Shown: piece after piece, positions 11,268 to 21,582 of the stretch | How positions within the stretch are numbered: position 1 is the first letter of the stretch | How the letters are laid out: every line of letters begins with the position of its first letter | Source of the DNA: Calliphora vicina | Lineage: Eukaryota; Arthropoda; Insecta; Diptera; Calliphoridae | DNA length: 64,000 nt | Direction of reading: 5' to 3' | NCBI RefSeq assembly: GCF_958450345.1 | Contig: NC_088782.1 | Coordinates: forward strand, 99,478,358 to 99,542,357 | The notes under the pieces: model-generated | What the model was told of the DNA's origin: nothing | The model's input: only the letters and a program-made list of their open reading frames with translations | Database searches by the model: none | Made by a program: the position numbers and the translations under genes

Positions 11268-11900
11268 TATGGGCTATCGATTTAAAATTGGCGGATTTCG
11301 AGGAAATTTAGTTTTCGGTCAGAAATTTGTTAAAAGTATTTCTTAAAAATATATCTTGCAGCCTATTTTCTAATATTTAATTTCGGTTTGTTTCATTTGG
11401 TAGCTAATTTTTGCTAGTACTGTTCAAAGATATAAGAAGACAATAAATATTGTAATATTATGTAATTAAGGTTTTCAATTCTAATAAATGCTAAGTGAGA
11501 AAAAAATGCGAATTTTAATGGGTTTTCTGCGTTTTAAAATTACCGGATTTCAAGGAAATTTAGCTTTTGGTCTCAAATCTCTTAAACTAATTTTTACAAA
11601 AATATTTCGAAGCTTTATTTCTAATCATAAATGTTCATGCCACAAAATAAACGCATAGAACGGAAGGAGAGAGTAAAAAATTACTCTCTTTTCACACATA
11701 CGGGTGATAGAAAAACAAAATACATGCAATACATTCTCATTGACAACAGACTTAGTTTTTTGGCTCTCAGTTACCTATCTAGTTGTTGTCTATGGTTCAT
11801 GCATATTTTAAACAAAATTTCAAATAATTAAACAAATTTTTTTCGATTTTAATAAATGCTAAATGAGGACTAAAACCGCATATGTTAATGCTTGTTCATT
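11268..11900 (+). repeat. Two tandem repeat units, the second interrupted
   Basis: The phrase ending GGATTTC.AGGAAATTTAG, followed later by AATAAATGCTAA.TGAG, occurs at about 11292-11500 and again at 11544-11870. The second copy is longer because repeat F (11626-11822) lies inside it. Confidence 0.55.
11626..11822 (+). repeat. Repeat F, copy 1
   Basis: About 190 bp that recurs inverted at 49795-49990. Landmarks are CGGAAGGAGAGAGTAA, CACATACGGGTGATA, CATGCAATACATTCTCAT and AGTTACCTATCTAGTTGTTG. The two copies differ by scattered substitutions and an indel. No clear ends. Confidence 0.65.
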
Positions 11901-12547
11901 TTAAGGGTTAGGCAATTTTAGACCTTTATGAATTTCGAAAAACTGCAAAATAAGCGCCATCCTAATACACATGTAGTGTATACCTATAAATGCATGCTAA
12001 TATACTTACATACAAAAAAACTTATGTATGTTTATGTCTAAAACATGTAAATGTCATTGCAAATGAAACTTAAATAAAACACATACACATAAGTAAACTT
12101 CCACACATACAATGTGTATGAACACATAAATATAAACTGAAAATAAGTAAAAATCTTTAAACTATTTTGTTAAATAAAAATGAAACAAATTTAATGCAAT
12201 TATATATTGGTTACCATCATTGCAGAAAATCCCTGCTTTGGGATTATGGAACACTGAACAAGAGCATAAATCATACTACAAATTCCATTAAAGAGCACAG
12301 AAAAAATATAAGTTTTTGAACTTGGGTTTCCGATTTTGACTATATTTGGTAATCACATAAAAAATTATATAAGTCTGGAATGCTCTACTTTAATAACACA
12401 TCCAGCACATCATGAGATGTCTATGGAGACCATTGCGAAGGTCATTCTTTTAAGAATTCTAATTTCTAAAGGAAGTAAAAACTCTGATGTTATGTTGGGT
12501 AGCGGAGAAAGTTCTTAAAATTGTAGAAGATAAAAAAAGTACTTAAG
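11901..12547. other. Unassigned AT-rich DNA
   Basis: Short ATGT/TACATA-rich stretches (11960-12120); a 60-codon frame at 12336-12518 has no recognisable motif. Confidence 0.45.
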
Positions 12548-12789
12548 GTAGGTTCACACATGGCGAATATTTGCTCAAAAAAGCGCAACGACTTTTTTTA
12601 ACACAAATTTGTTTGACGTGTTTACTCTTACAAATGTTTTGTAAGATCAAACAGCATCAAATAAAACAACATTTTTTGTTTTGATTCATCCTAAGTAAAA
12701 TAAATTTTTGAAATAAATAAATGACTTCAAATGTATTTAATTTAGTTGTTGCGTCTTTTTCGTCAAATATTTGTCATGTGTGACCCTAC
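12548..12789. mobile_element. 242-bp MITE with ~40-bp terminal inverted repeats
   Basis: The left end GTAGGTTCACACATGGCGAA, continuing through ATTTG and GCGCAAC, pairs with the complement of the right end, which reads GTAGGGTCACACATGACAAA from the outside. The arms match over about 40 bp with scattered mismatches. Flanks do not show an exact duplication, so the superfamily is undetermined. No open frame. Confidence 0.78.
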
Positions 12790-13358
12790 ATTTAGAGTTA
12801 CCGAAATCCCAAAAAACTTACATAATACGAGGTATCATTTGAAGGGGCGTTTTAGGCGGTATCTAGAGATATATATGTTCATCATGTTCAAGCCCATAAT
12901 TTATATGATTTTTCAATGGTTCCTAATGGAAATTGAAACGTAGAATGTCAATGAATTTTCCGAAAATTTATTGACACTTTTCTAAAATTTGTATAAACAT
13001 TTCCTCTCTTTTTACTGCAGTGTAAATAATAAATTTGTATATAAACTAATATTTAGACCATCTTGGTTTTTCCAAGTGTATGTTTTATATGTATTATTTG
13101 AAAAGAAATCAATATTTATCAATGTTTAATTATGTATATAAATTATTAAAAATATTAGAGATAAAGAGTATGTTCTTTGTATACATCAATATCAATTTGA
13201 TATTCATAATAACTTTCTGAATAAACATTTTGACTAGTATTATCTATATAAACATTAATTTCATGGTTAATAAGTAATTACATTTCTGCATATATCTTCG
13301 AATTATGGCCGTCTCATCATTTTGAAATTAATTTACAAATCAATCAATATTTTTTTTA
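12790..13358. other. Unassigned AT-rich DNA
   Basis: No coding or repeat structure recognised beyond AT richness. Confidence 0.45.
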
Positions 13359-13543
13359 CTAAATAGTAGGGCATTCAATTAATCGGGTTTCTGATTTAAT
13401 CGATTAATCGAGCAAATAATTAATCGAGGTTTAGATTTAATCGGTTAATTTTAAATTATTCGATTAACCGAATAATTTCCATTTTAATTTTAAATTGAAA
13501 ATAAAAACAAGAATTGTATGTACTTATATAAGCATTTTGTTTA

Positions 13544-15356
13544 CAAGTAAGAGTACTATATTCGGCCGTGCCGAATCTTAAATACCCTCCACCTAAATAT
13601 GATGGTATAACAACTGAAATAATATAACAATTGTTAGAAAGACTAGTTTACGCAGAAGATATTTTATTTCAAATGTACAAAAAATTGCATCTAATACAAC
13701 AATTTATAACTGAAATTCCTATTAGAACGTATGAAATTTAACAATTTATATACTTAATAATTTGTTAATACGTTTGGATCAACATTTTTCCCTTTTAACA
13801 TCAAGTTGAGAAACAGAGTATAAAAAAGGGTATACAAATATATTTACACAAATTTAAAAATATTTGGTTGTGGGACTAATGTGGGAGCTATGACCTATTA
13901 TCGTTCGATTGTCATAAAATATTTTAACGTGATTTTGATGTATTTATATGGGAGTTGTTGCCAAATATGGACCAATATTCAAAAAATTCAGTAGTATGAT
14001 TTTAAAAATTACTGATCTGTGTACTATTTTGGTTCAATATATTGAAGCTATGACCTATTATGGGCCTAAGTATTTGAGTGCTATTTTTGTACAATTTCAT
14101 ATTAACAACGCCATTACCCATTTTCGGCTGGTGGTCGAATTTTCGACCAGCAACTTTGTAAGTGAATATCTAAGAAGTGGCCAATTATAGACCAATACTC
14201 ATAAAATTCAATATTATGATTTATGAATACAAATTATTGATCTGTGTACTATTTTGGCTATGACCTATTATGATCCTAAGTATTTGAGGGCTGTTTTTGT
14301 AGAATTTCATATAAACAACGCCATTAACAAGATCTATGTATATGAGTATTATTTTTGTCGAATTTTAGCATGATAAAGATAGTTATAAGAGATTTATGAA
14401 TACTTAACTGATTTTTAGAAGTGGACCTTATATGGGAGATATGGTCAAATATGGACCGATATTCACAAAATCCTGTAGTATGATTTCTAAATATAAATTA
14501 CGGATCTGTGTGAAATTTTGTTTTGATATTGATATTTTTTAGATATTTATGTAGGTTATTGTGTTTTTCGGAAGTGGTCCTTATATGGGAGCTATACCCC
14601 ATTATCGGCCGATCTCCATAGAATTAGGTACAGTGATTTTGGTATATATGAAGATTATTTGTGTCGAATTTCAACTTGATATCGACATTTTTAAGACATT
14701 TATGCTTATTTAAGAGATTTTCGGAAGTGTACTTTATATGGGGGCTAGGGTTAAATATGGGTCGATCCAGGAAAAATTTTGTAATATAATTTTTTTACCA
14801 CGAAACTTTTTTTTGCTGAATTTTCTATGGATATTCCTATTCTGTAGGCATTTATAGACAATAGAACCATATTTCGGGAAGAAATTTGTATGGGGGCTAG
14901 GAGAAATTATGGACCGATTCTTATAATTTTCACAAGAGTTACTTCTTTTATCATAAAAGTAACGAGTGCAAAATTTTATGATATTAGCTGCAATATATTT
15001 ACAAAAAATTTCCAAAAATATGTGAAAATTATCAATTTTTTTTGAGGTTGTCCCACATTTAATTCATAACTTTGGTTCCACTATACCGATTTCGCTGATT
15101 TTCAATACCAAACTGCTTTGGACAATAATAAACATTTTTCTTGCAACTATACTAAGTTTGTTTGCGTATTTTGGACGTGAGCGTTCTTTACACAGACGGA
15201 CAGACAGACGGACATGGCTCAATCGACTTAGAATTTCATAAGGATCAATAATATATATACTTTGTTAGGTCTCAGATGAATATCTCTCAATGTTACACAC
15301 GGAATGACAAACTTATATGTACCCTCATTCACCACTTATGGTAATGGAGGGTATAA
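13544..15356 (+). mobile_element. HINE-A copy nested in hAT
   Basis: Complete ends: CAAGTAAGAGTACTATATTC with the ATTCGGC/GCCGAAT palindrome and ATACCCTCCACC at 13544-13600; CACTTATGGTAATGGAGGGTATA at 15335-15355. A short GACR array lies at 15194-15217. The body has about nine copies of the 152-bp unit. It is more diverged from the 18.7-28.8 kb units than those are from one another. Inserted after the hAT element had landed, since hAT termini and duplication flank it. Confidence 0.87.
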
Positions 15357-15464
15357 TAAAAAGAACCAAAACGTAAAAAACAAACAAAACATATCATTTC
15401 AACAAAACAATAAATAAACATATGAATTTTTTTTAAGGAGATCTTCTGAAACAATCTTTAAAAA

Positions 15465-15790
15465 TAGGAATATAATTTAAGTGCTTTCTTTTTAAACGAT
15501 TTTTTTTAGTTTTAATAAAACTTGTCTTGAAAAATACTCTCTCACTAATTATAGATGTTGGAGAAATCGAAAAAAAATATTCAATTTCTCAGTTCTTTTT
15601 TTAGTTTTTTCTAAGCATATGAAATCCTCCATCATACCATGGGAGTCCTTTTTGGATTTTTTTAGATTTTGAATACATTAATAGTTTCATTAAGTTGTGA
15701 TAAAAGACTCGTTTCGGTAATGTCTTTAGTTTCGTCTGTTACCATATCGTCCTCCGACTCATTAGGTCAAAGTTCATCATAGAACATTCC
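15465..15790 (-). pseudogene. hAT transposase C-terminal relic
   Basis: On the minus strand, at about 15560 down to 15465, the frame reads SPTSIISERVFFKTSFIKTK and then KNRLKRKHLNYI. The hAT C-terminal dimerisation region typically reads P.TS..SERVFS.....TKKRNRL.P....L, so SERVF and KNRL are in the right place. Upstream (about 15790-15690) a frame reads ESEDDMVTDETKDITETSLL, an acidic linker such as precedes this domain in hAT transposases. The segments are separated by stops and shifts, and the DDE catalytic region is absent. It lies inside an element with hAT-type ends and duplication, which independently supports the call. Confidence 0.75.
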
Positions 15791-16246
15791 AGAAAAAAGG
15801 GTAATTTCCAAATTCCTTAGTGTCAGTTATCATACTATACTTCAGAAAACTATTGCTAGAGGGGAATGTTTACGAGTTATGAAATAAAATTTGTGTGTTT
15901 AAAACCATATTTTTATATAAAGTGAAAAAAAATTCGGATAGTCGGTTAATCGATGCAAATTAATCGGTTTATTTGTTATTTGAAAATCGTCAATTTTAAA
16001 TTATTCGAACAGTTAACCGACCAAAATTAATCGGTTAACCGATTGAATACCCCACTAAATAGTTAATATGACAAAGTCAGATATGTTTGTTCTTTGTGAA
16101 ATGGTGCGTATGATTTATATATAAATCATTATGGTAATCAGGGTTTCGAAGAACTACTAAAAGCAGTCGCATTTTACTGAATAGTTGACTTTTTACAGTC
16201 TCATGCTTAAAAAAAAGTAACTAGTTTCAGTTTTTGATCACATGGT

Positions 16247-16642
16247 TACTGAAAACAGTTGACTGTGCACACACATTACAACAGCAAGCAGCAATCGATT
16301 TTGTTTTTTTCCAGCAGCCAAACGAATCAGCAGCCGCCATGTTTCAGTTTTCAACTCTACCGAACTGATTACACGACTTCAGCAGCAAAAACATTTCTGT
16401 GTGTGCTGCTTACGCATTGTCAGTTTCGAGTTTTGTTTTTCGTACTACGCAGCGTAACAAAAACTGCTAGCTCGACTGAATAGTACGACTGGCTAGTTTG
16501 GCTGGTGGTACAAAATGTGTGTACAACAACACACACTTTATGAAGCTAGGTTGAATCGTATGATTTTTTGGTTTTTATGTTTACATATCACAGAGGAAAT
16601 TTAAATGTTATTATTGTTAATAGAAATAAATAGGAAATTCTT
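16247..16642 (+). repeat. Left inverted arm of the 16139-18600 element
   Basis: Runs from TTACTGAAAACAGTTGACTG to about GAAATAAATAGGAAATTCTT; pairs with 18144-18512. It is richer in C and G than its surroundings, with CAGCAGC, AGCAAGCAGC and CAGCAGCCGCC stretches. The open frame at 16259-16483 is mirrored exactly in the other arm; I read this as recent arm homogenisation, not protein coding. Confidence 0.85.
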
Positions 16643-16719
16643 ATATTTATTATATCTTAATTAAAAATACTAAAAAATAAATTTAATAAAATTATTAATT
16701 AATAAATTTAGAATAAAAA

Positions 16720-17450
16720 ACAAGTAAGAAAGTATGGTCGGTCAAGCCCGACCATATAATACCCTACACCAAGTAAATGAGTAAAAATATTTTTCTTTTA
16801 AAATATCAATAATTTATATTTTCGAGTGATTTTCGGAAGTGGGCCTTATATGGGAGCTATGACCAATTATGGACCGATCACCATAAAATTAGGTCGTGTG
16901 ATTTATGTCTATATTAAAGTTAACAATGTTGAATTTTGTGTGTATACCAACATTTTTAAGCGATTTATGCTCGTTAAAGTGATTTTCGGAAGCGGTTCTG
17001 TATGGGAGCTATGACTAATTATGGACCCATCGTAACAAAATTTGGTGACATGAATTTTGTATATATAAAATTTGTGTAGATACATAGATAAATTAAACAT
17101 TTATGACCGATAAAGTCCAATTTCGAGGGGACATACAAATGTCCCCTCTAGGTGAAATAATGGACCGATTTCAGCCAGTTTCAATAGTCCTTGGGCCGAA
17201 AAAGTAATATGTACCAAATTTGATCAAAATATCTTCAAATTGCGACCTGTACTCTGCGCACTAGGTTTACATGGCCAGCCAGCCAGCCAGCCAGCCAGAC
17301 AGCCAGCCAGCCAACCAGACGGACGGACGGACATCGTATAATCGACTCAGAAAGTGATTCTAAGTCGATCGGTATACTTTAAGGTGGGTGTTAGACTAAT
17401 ATTTTTGGGCGTTACAAACATCCCCACTATGGTGTTGTAGGGTATAATTA
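16720..17450 (+). mobile_element. HINE-C copy nested in the hAT-type element
   Basis: Begins CAAGTAAGAAAGTATGGTCG with the TATGGTCGG...CCGACCATA palindrome and ATACCCTACACC; ends at about 17448 with GGTGTTGTAGGGTATAA. It has two clear 152-bp units (GGGAGCTATG at 16852 and 17004) and a tetranucleotide array at 17273-17331 (CAGC, then GACG). Compared with the copy at 31179 it lacks the CTGCACAAACGCATAATACC piece near the 3' end. No coding capacity. Confidence 0.87.
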
Positions 17451-17751
17451 TTGATATTTTTTTATTATATTTTATATTGACTAACACAGTACAACATTTT
17501 TCAGTCCATTGCTTTGGGACTCAATTCTGACAATTGCACGTGAAAGTAGCCCCAAAAATAAGGACTTCTGTATCATTAGTTTTGTCAAGTTGGCTGCTCA
17601 AGGTGGATTTTTATCACTTTTTCTATATTTTAGCACGGTTATATCTCGTATACCGTACGGAATATCTCTTTTGTGGCTGAAGCAAAGTTGTATATATTGA
17701 ATAGTAGAAGAAAAGTACGGAACATTCCATGAAAATAGACATGAAAATATA
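17451..17751. other. Interior of the hAT-type element, unassigned
   Basis: Contains a 63-codon open frame (17509-17700) with no recognised motif. If the 16139-18600 element once coded for a protein, this is the only non-repetitive interior stretch left where a remnant could lie. Confidence 0.4.
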
Positions 17752-18015
17752 CATATCGTTGGCTTAATATAAAAAGGCATAACTAATTTTTTTTTTCAAA
17801 AATATCAATGTAAAAAGGGTATATTAAATAACTTCATTGAAATAAAAATAAATATATTTTAAATGAGAAATAAAATGTGAAGTGTCTTCTTATTCAAAAT
17901 TGCATTAAAACTTTTCTTGTGTCTAAAATTTTATGGATTTTATTAAGTTTTTTCCTTCTCCAGTAAATTAACAAAAAATCGAGTTACGCCTTTTTTATAT
18001 TAAGCCATCGATATG
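17752..18015. mobile_element. 264-bp MITE with CATATCG(T/A)TGGCTTAATAT ends
   Basis: Left end CATATCGTTGGCTTAATATA pairs with the complement of the right end (ATTAAGCCATCGATATG); inverted repeats extend about 32 bp including AAAAAGGC(A/G)TAACT. TA borders both sides (17750-17751, 18016-18017), compatible with a Tc1/mariner-type TA duplication. A relative with similar ends is at 56568-58028. Confidence 0.75.
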
Positions 18016-18143
18016 TAGTAATTTTATTTATTAATTTAATTTTTAATAATGAAAAATTATGAAATTTATAAATGTAATGAAATCAAATTTAATGTTAATC
18101 GAATATATATATGCATATTAAATTTTTTTCTGAAAAAAACAAG

Positions 18144-18512
18144 AATTTTGCATTTATCTCTATTAACAATAACAATACTTAAATTTTCTCTGTGAAATGT
18201 AAACACAAAAACCATAGCTTCACAAAGTGTATACAAAAACAAATTCTAACCAACCAGCCAAACTAGCCAGTCGTACTATTCAGTCGAGCTAGCAGTTTTT
18301 GTTACGCTGCGTAGTACGAAAAACAAAACTCGAAACTGACAATGCGTAAGCAGCACACACAGAAATGTTTTTGCTGCTGAAGTCGTGTAATCAGTTCGGT
18401 AGAGTTGAAAACTGAAACATGGCGGCTGCTGATTCGTTTGGCTGCTGGAAAAAAACAAAATCGATTGCTGCTTGCTGTTGTAATGTGTGTGCACAGTCAA
18501 CTATTTTCAGTA
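18144..18512 (-). repeat. Right inverted arm of the 16139-18600 element
   Basis: Reverse complement of 16247-16642. Near-identical through the central part (18276-18500); it diverges slightly and carries a deletion at the inner side (GTGTGTACAACAACACACAC is missing here). Confidence 0.85.
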
Positions 18513-18673
18513 AGCAAATTGTTGAAATTGAAGACTTAAACTTTTTTCAGTTCAGTCGTTACATGAGGCTATTTATTTTGGTGCTGAATATTAAACCCTG
18601 ATGGTAATATCATAATATTACTTATACGACACAGTAAATGGTCTTTTTATTGCCAGCACTACACATATTGAAA

Positions 18674-19181
18674 CAAGTAGGAGTACTATATTCGGCAGTG
18701 CCGAATTTTAAATACCCTCCACCTAAATATGATGGTATAAAAGCTGAATAATATAACAATTGTTAGAAAGACTAGTTTACGCAGAAGATATTTTATATCA
18801 AATGTACAAAAAATTGTATCTAATTCAGCAATTTATAACTGAAATTCCTATTAGAACGTTTGACACAGTTAATTATTGTCTTTTAATTGAGAAATTGTCG
18901 TCTAAATTTAATTTTTCTAAATCTTCGTGTAAATTATTATTTTCTTACATAGGTAACCGTAAACACTTTGTTGGAACTGGGTTAAACGATCTACAATATC
19001 TGAGTGTCAAAGTGGCGCACAGTGGTATGAGAAAAAAAAGAGGGAAACAAATCTGTTACTTCTAAACCCTTAGTCCGATTTTAATGAAATTTCACATGCG
19101 CAAAGGGGAAGTGTTGTCGAGTTTAAGTCTGGACCTCAACATTTTTCCCTTTTAACCTCAAGTGAAGAAACAGAGTATAAA
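18674..19181 (+). mobile_element. HINE-A 5' module, first of two, with captured insert
   Basis: Starts CAAGTAGGAGTACTATATTC, with the palindrome and ATACCCTCCACC, and ends at an internal A site, AGAAACAGAGTATAA, where a second 5' module begins at once. Compared with the uninterrupted 5' module at 52618-52900 it carries a foreign insert after ATTCCTATTAGAACGT. The insert consists of an RT fragment followed by a piece of repeat E. In this copy the segment between the insert and CAACATTTTTCCC is deleted. Confidence 0.82.
18859..18980 (+). pseudogene. Jockey/CR1-like RT fragment inside HINE-A
   Basis: The frame reads FDTVNYCLLIEKLSSKFNFS, then KSSCKLLFSYIGNRKHFV. Non-LTR RTs of the Jockey/CR1 type have (A)FDTVNH..L..KL...F.FS....LF.SYL.NR.Q.V at palm motif A, so the first catalytic aspartate (D of FDTV) and the following helix are present. 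The match ends abruptly; the next sequence is repeat E. Only about 40 residues remain, so it is a captured scrap. Confidence 0.78.
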
Positions 19182-19745
19182 CAAGTAAGAGTACTATATT
19201 CGGCCGTGCCGAATCTTAAATACCCTCCACCTAAATATGATGGTATAAAAGCTGAAATAATATAACAATTGTTAGAAAGACTAGTTTACGCAGAAGATAT
19301 TTTATTTCAAATTTACAAAAAATTGTATCTAATTCAGCAATTTATAACTGAAATTCCTATTGGAACGTTTGACACAGTTAATTATTGTCTTTTAATTGAG
19401 AAATTGTCGTCTAAATTTAATTTTTCTAAATCTTCGTGTAAATTATTATTTTCTTACATAGGTAACCGTTAACAGTTTGTTGGAACTGGGTTAAACGATC
19501 TACAATATCTGAGTGTCAAAGTGGCGCACAGTGGATGAGAAAAAAAAGAGGGAAATAAATCTGTAACTTCTAAACCCTTAGTCCGATTTTAATGAAATTT
19601 CACATGCGCAAAGGGGAAGTGTTGTCGAGTTTAAGTCTGGACCTCACGAAATGAAATTTAACAATTTATATACTTAATAATTAGTTAATACGTTTGGATC
19701 AACATTTTTTCCCTTTTAACCTCAAGTGAAGAAACAGAGTATAAA
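19182..19745 (+). mobile_element. HINE-A 5' module, second copy, with the same insert
   Basis: A near-identical tandem duplicate of 18674-19181. Here the host sequence on the right of the insert (ATGAAATTTAACAATTTATA...) is retained, so the insert can be bounded at about 19367-19648. The RT frame is interrupted by a stop after YIGNR (19472). It ends at CAGAGTATAAAAAAGGG, where the first 3' module starts. Confidence 0.83.
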
Positions 19746-21582
19746 AAAGGGTATACAAATATATTTAGACAAATTTCAAAATATTTGGTTGTGGGACTTT
19801 TGCGGGAGCTATGACCTATTATGATTCGATTGTCATAAAATATTTTTACGTGATTTTTATGTATTTATATGAGAGCTGTGGCCAATTATGGACCAATATT
19901 CACAAAATGCAGTATTATGATTTTTGAATACAAATTACTGATCTGTGTACCATTTTGGTTAAATATATGGATGCTATGACCTATTATGATCCTAAGTATT
20001 TAAGGGCTTTTTTTGTAGAATTTCATATAAACAAGAGTGGACCTTATGTGGGAGCTATGCCGAATTATGCACCAATATTTAAAAAATCTTGTAGTACGAT
20101 TCTTGGATACAAATTACTGATCGGTGTAAAATTTTGGTTGAGTTTAGATTTTTATGGATATTTGTGCACGGTAATGTGTTTTCCTGAAGTAGTTCTTATA
20201 TGGAGGTTATGACCAATTATGGGCCTATCATCATAAAATTTGGTACATCGATTTTTGTATATATTGAATAAATTTGTTTAGAATTTCAACCTGATAACTA
20301 TATTTGTAAGAAATTTATGAGGATATTAGTGATTTTCGGGAGCGGACCTTATATGGGAGCTATGGTTAAATATGGACCGATATTCACAAAATCCAGAACT
20401 ATGATTACTGGATTCAAATTACTGGATCTGTGCGTAATTTCATTTTGATATCGATATGTTTTTAATACTTTTAAGGTTAATATCTTTTTTCGGAAATGGG
20501 CCTTATAGGGGAGCTATGACCAATTATCGGCCAATCTGCATAAAATTTGGAACAGTGATATCTATATATATGAGTATAATTTGTGTGGAAGTTTAGCATG
20601 ATAAATGTATTTATAATATTAACTGATTTTTGGAAGTGGACCTTATATGGGAGCTATGGTCAAATATGGACCGATATTCACAAAATCCAGTAGTATGATT
20701 TCTAAATATAAACTATGGATGTGTGTGAAATTTTGTTTTGATATTGATATTTTTTAGATATTTATGTAGGTTATTGTGTTTTTCGGAAGTGGCCCTTATA
20801 TGGGAGCTATAACCAATTATCGGCCGATTTTCATAGAATTAGGTACAGCGATTTTGGTATATATGGGGATTATTCATGTCGAATTTCAACTTGATAGCGA
20901 TATTTATAAGACATTTATTCTTATTTAAGTGATTTTCGGAAGTGTACTTTATATGGGGGCTATGGTTAAATATGGGCCTATCCACGAAAAATTTTGTAAT
21001 GTAATTTCTTTTACCACGAAACTTATTTTCGCTGAATTTCATGTGGATATTCCTATTCTGTAGGCATTTATAGACCATATAACCATATTTCGGGAAGAAA
21101 TGTGTATGGGGCCTAGGAGAAATCTTGGACCGATTCTTATAATTTTAACCAGAGTTACTCCTTTTATCATAAAAGTAACGAGTGCAAAATTTTATGATAT
21201 TAGCTGCAATATATTTACAAAAAATGTCCAAAAATATGTGAAAATTATCTATTTTTTTTTGAGGTTGTCCCACATTTTCATTCATAACTTTGGTTGCACT
21301 GTACCGATTTCGCTGATTTTCAATACCAAACTGCTTAGGACAATAATAAACATTTTTCTTGCAACTCTACTAAGTTTGTTTGCGTATTTTGGACGTGAGC
21401 GTGTTTTACACAGACGGACAGACGGACAGACAGACGGACATGGCTCAATCGACTTAGAATTTCATAAGGATCAATAATATATATACTTTGTTGGGTCTCA
21501 GATGAATATTTCTCAATGTTACACACGGAATGACAAACTTATATATACCCTCATTCACCACTTATGGTGGTGGAGGGTATAA
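19746..21582 (+). mobile_element. HINE-A 3' module 1 of the tandem array
   Basis: Begins at GGGTATACAAATATATTTAG after the internal GTATAAAAAA site. It holds successive 152-bp units (landmark TATGGGAGCTATG), the TTTCGGGAAGAAAT block, the GACR array (21411-21440) and the full 3' end ACCACTTATGGTGGTGGAGG at about 21560-21579, then GTATAAAAAA. The next unit starts there without spacer. Open frames on either strand (for example 21100-21477) are by-products of the units. Confidence 0.88.

Larger units (their letters stand above)
13367..16054 (-). mobile_element. Decayed hAT transposon with 8-bp duplication, carrying a HINE-A
   Basis: The element starts TAGGGCATTCAATTAATCGG and ends ...CCGATTGAATACCCCA, an imperfect terminal inverted repeat. 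It is flanked by CTAAATAG at 13359-13366 and 16055-16062, an exact 8-bp duplication as expected for hAT. Both subterminal regions are dense in ATCGGTTAATCG-like motifs in both orientations (13380-13480 and 15935-16050), probable transposase-binding repeats. The interior keeps a transposase C-terminus on the minus strand, hence the strand call. A HINE-A (13544-15356) sits inside; without it the element is about 0.87 kb, so it is also internally deleted. Confidence 0.85.
16139..18600. mobile_element. hAT-type composite element with long inverted arms and 8-bp duplication
   Basis: The ends CAGGGTTT (16139) and AAACCCTG (18593-18600) are inverted, and ATGGTAAT flanks both sides (16131-16138 and 18601-18608), an exact 8-bp duplication. 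Inside are long inverted arms: 16247-16642 and 18144-18512. The central 225 bp of each arm encode the same 74-residue string in opposite orientation with no amino-acid difference, so the arms are nearly identical. The region between the ends and the arms is dissimilar on the two sides. The interior contains a HINE-C (16720-17450) and a small MITE (17752-18015). No transposase was found. Confidence 0.85.

Noticed and set aside
16259..16483. Identical 74-codon frames at 16259-16483(+) and 18276-18500(-) as a duplicated gene
   Set aside because: They are the two arms of an inverted repeat. The identity spans non-coding parts of the arms too, and the string is low-complexity with no motif.
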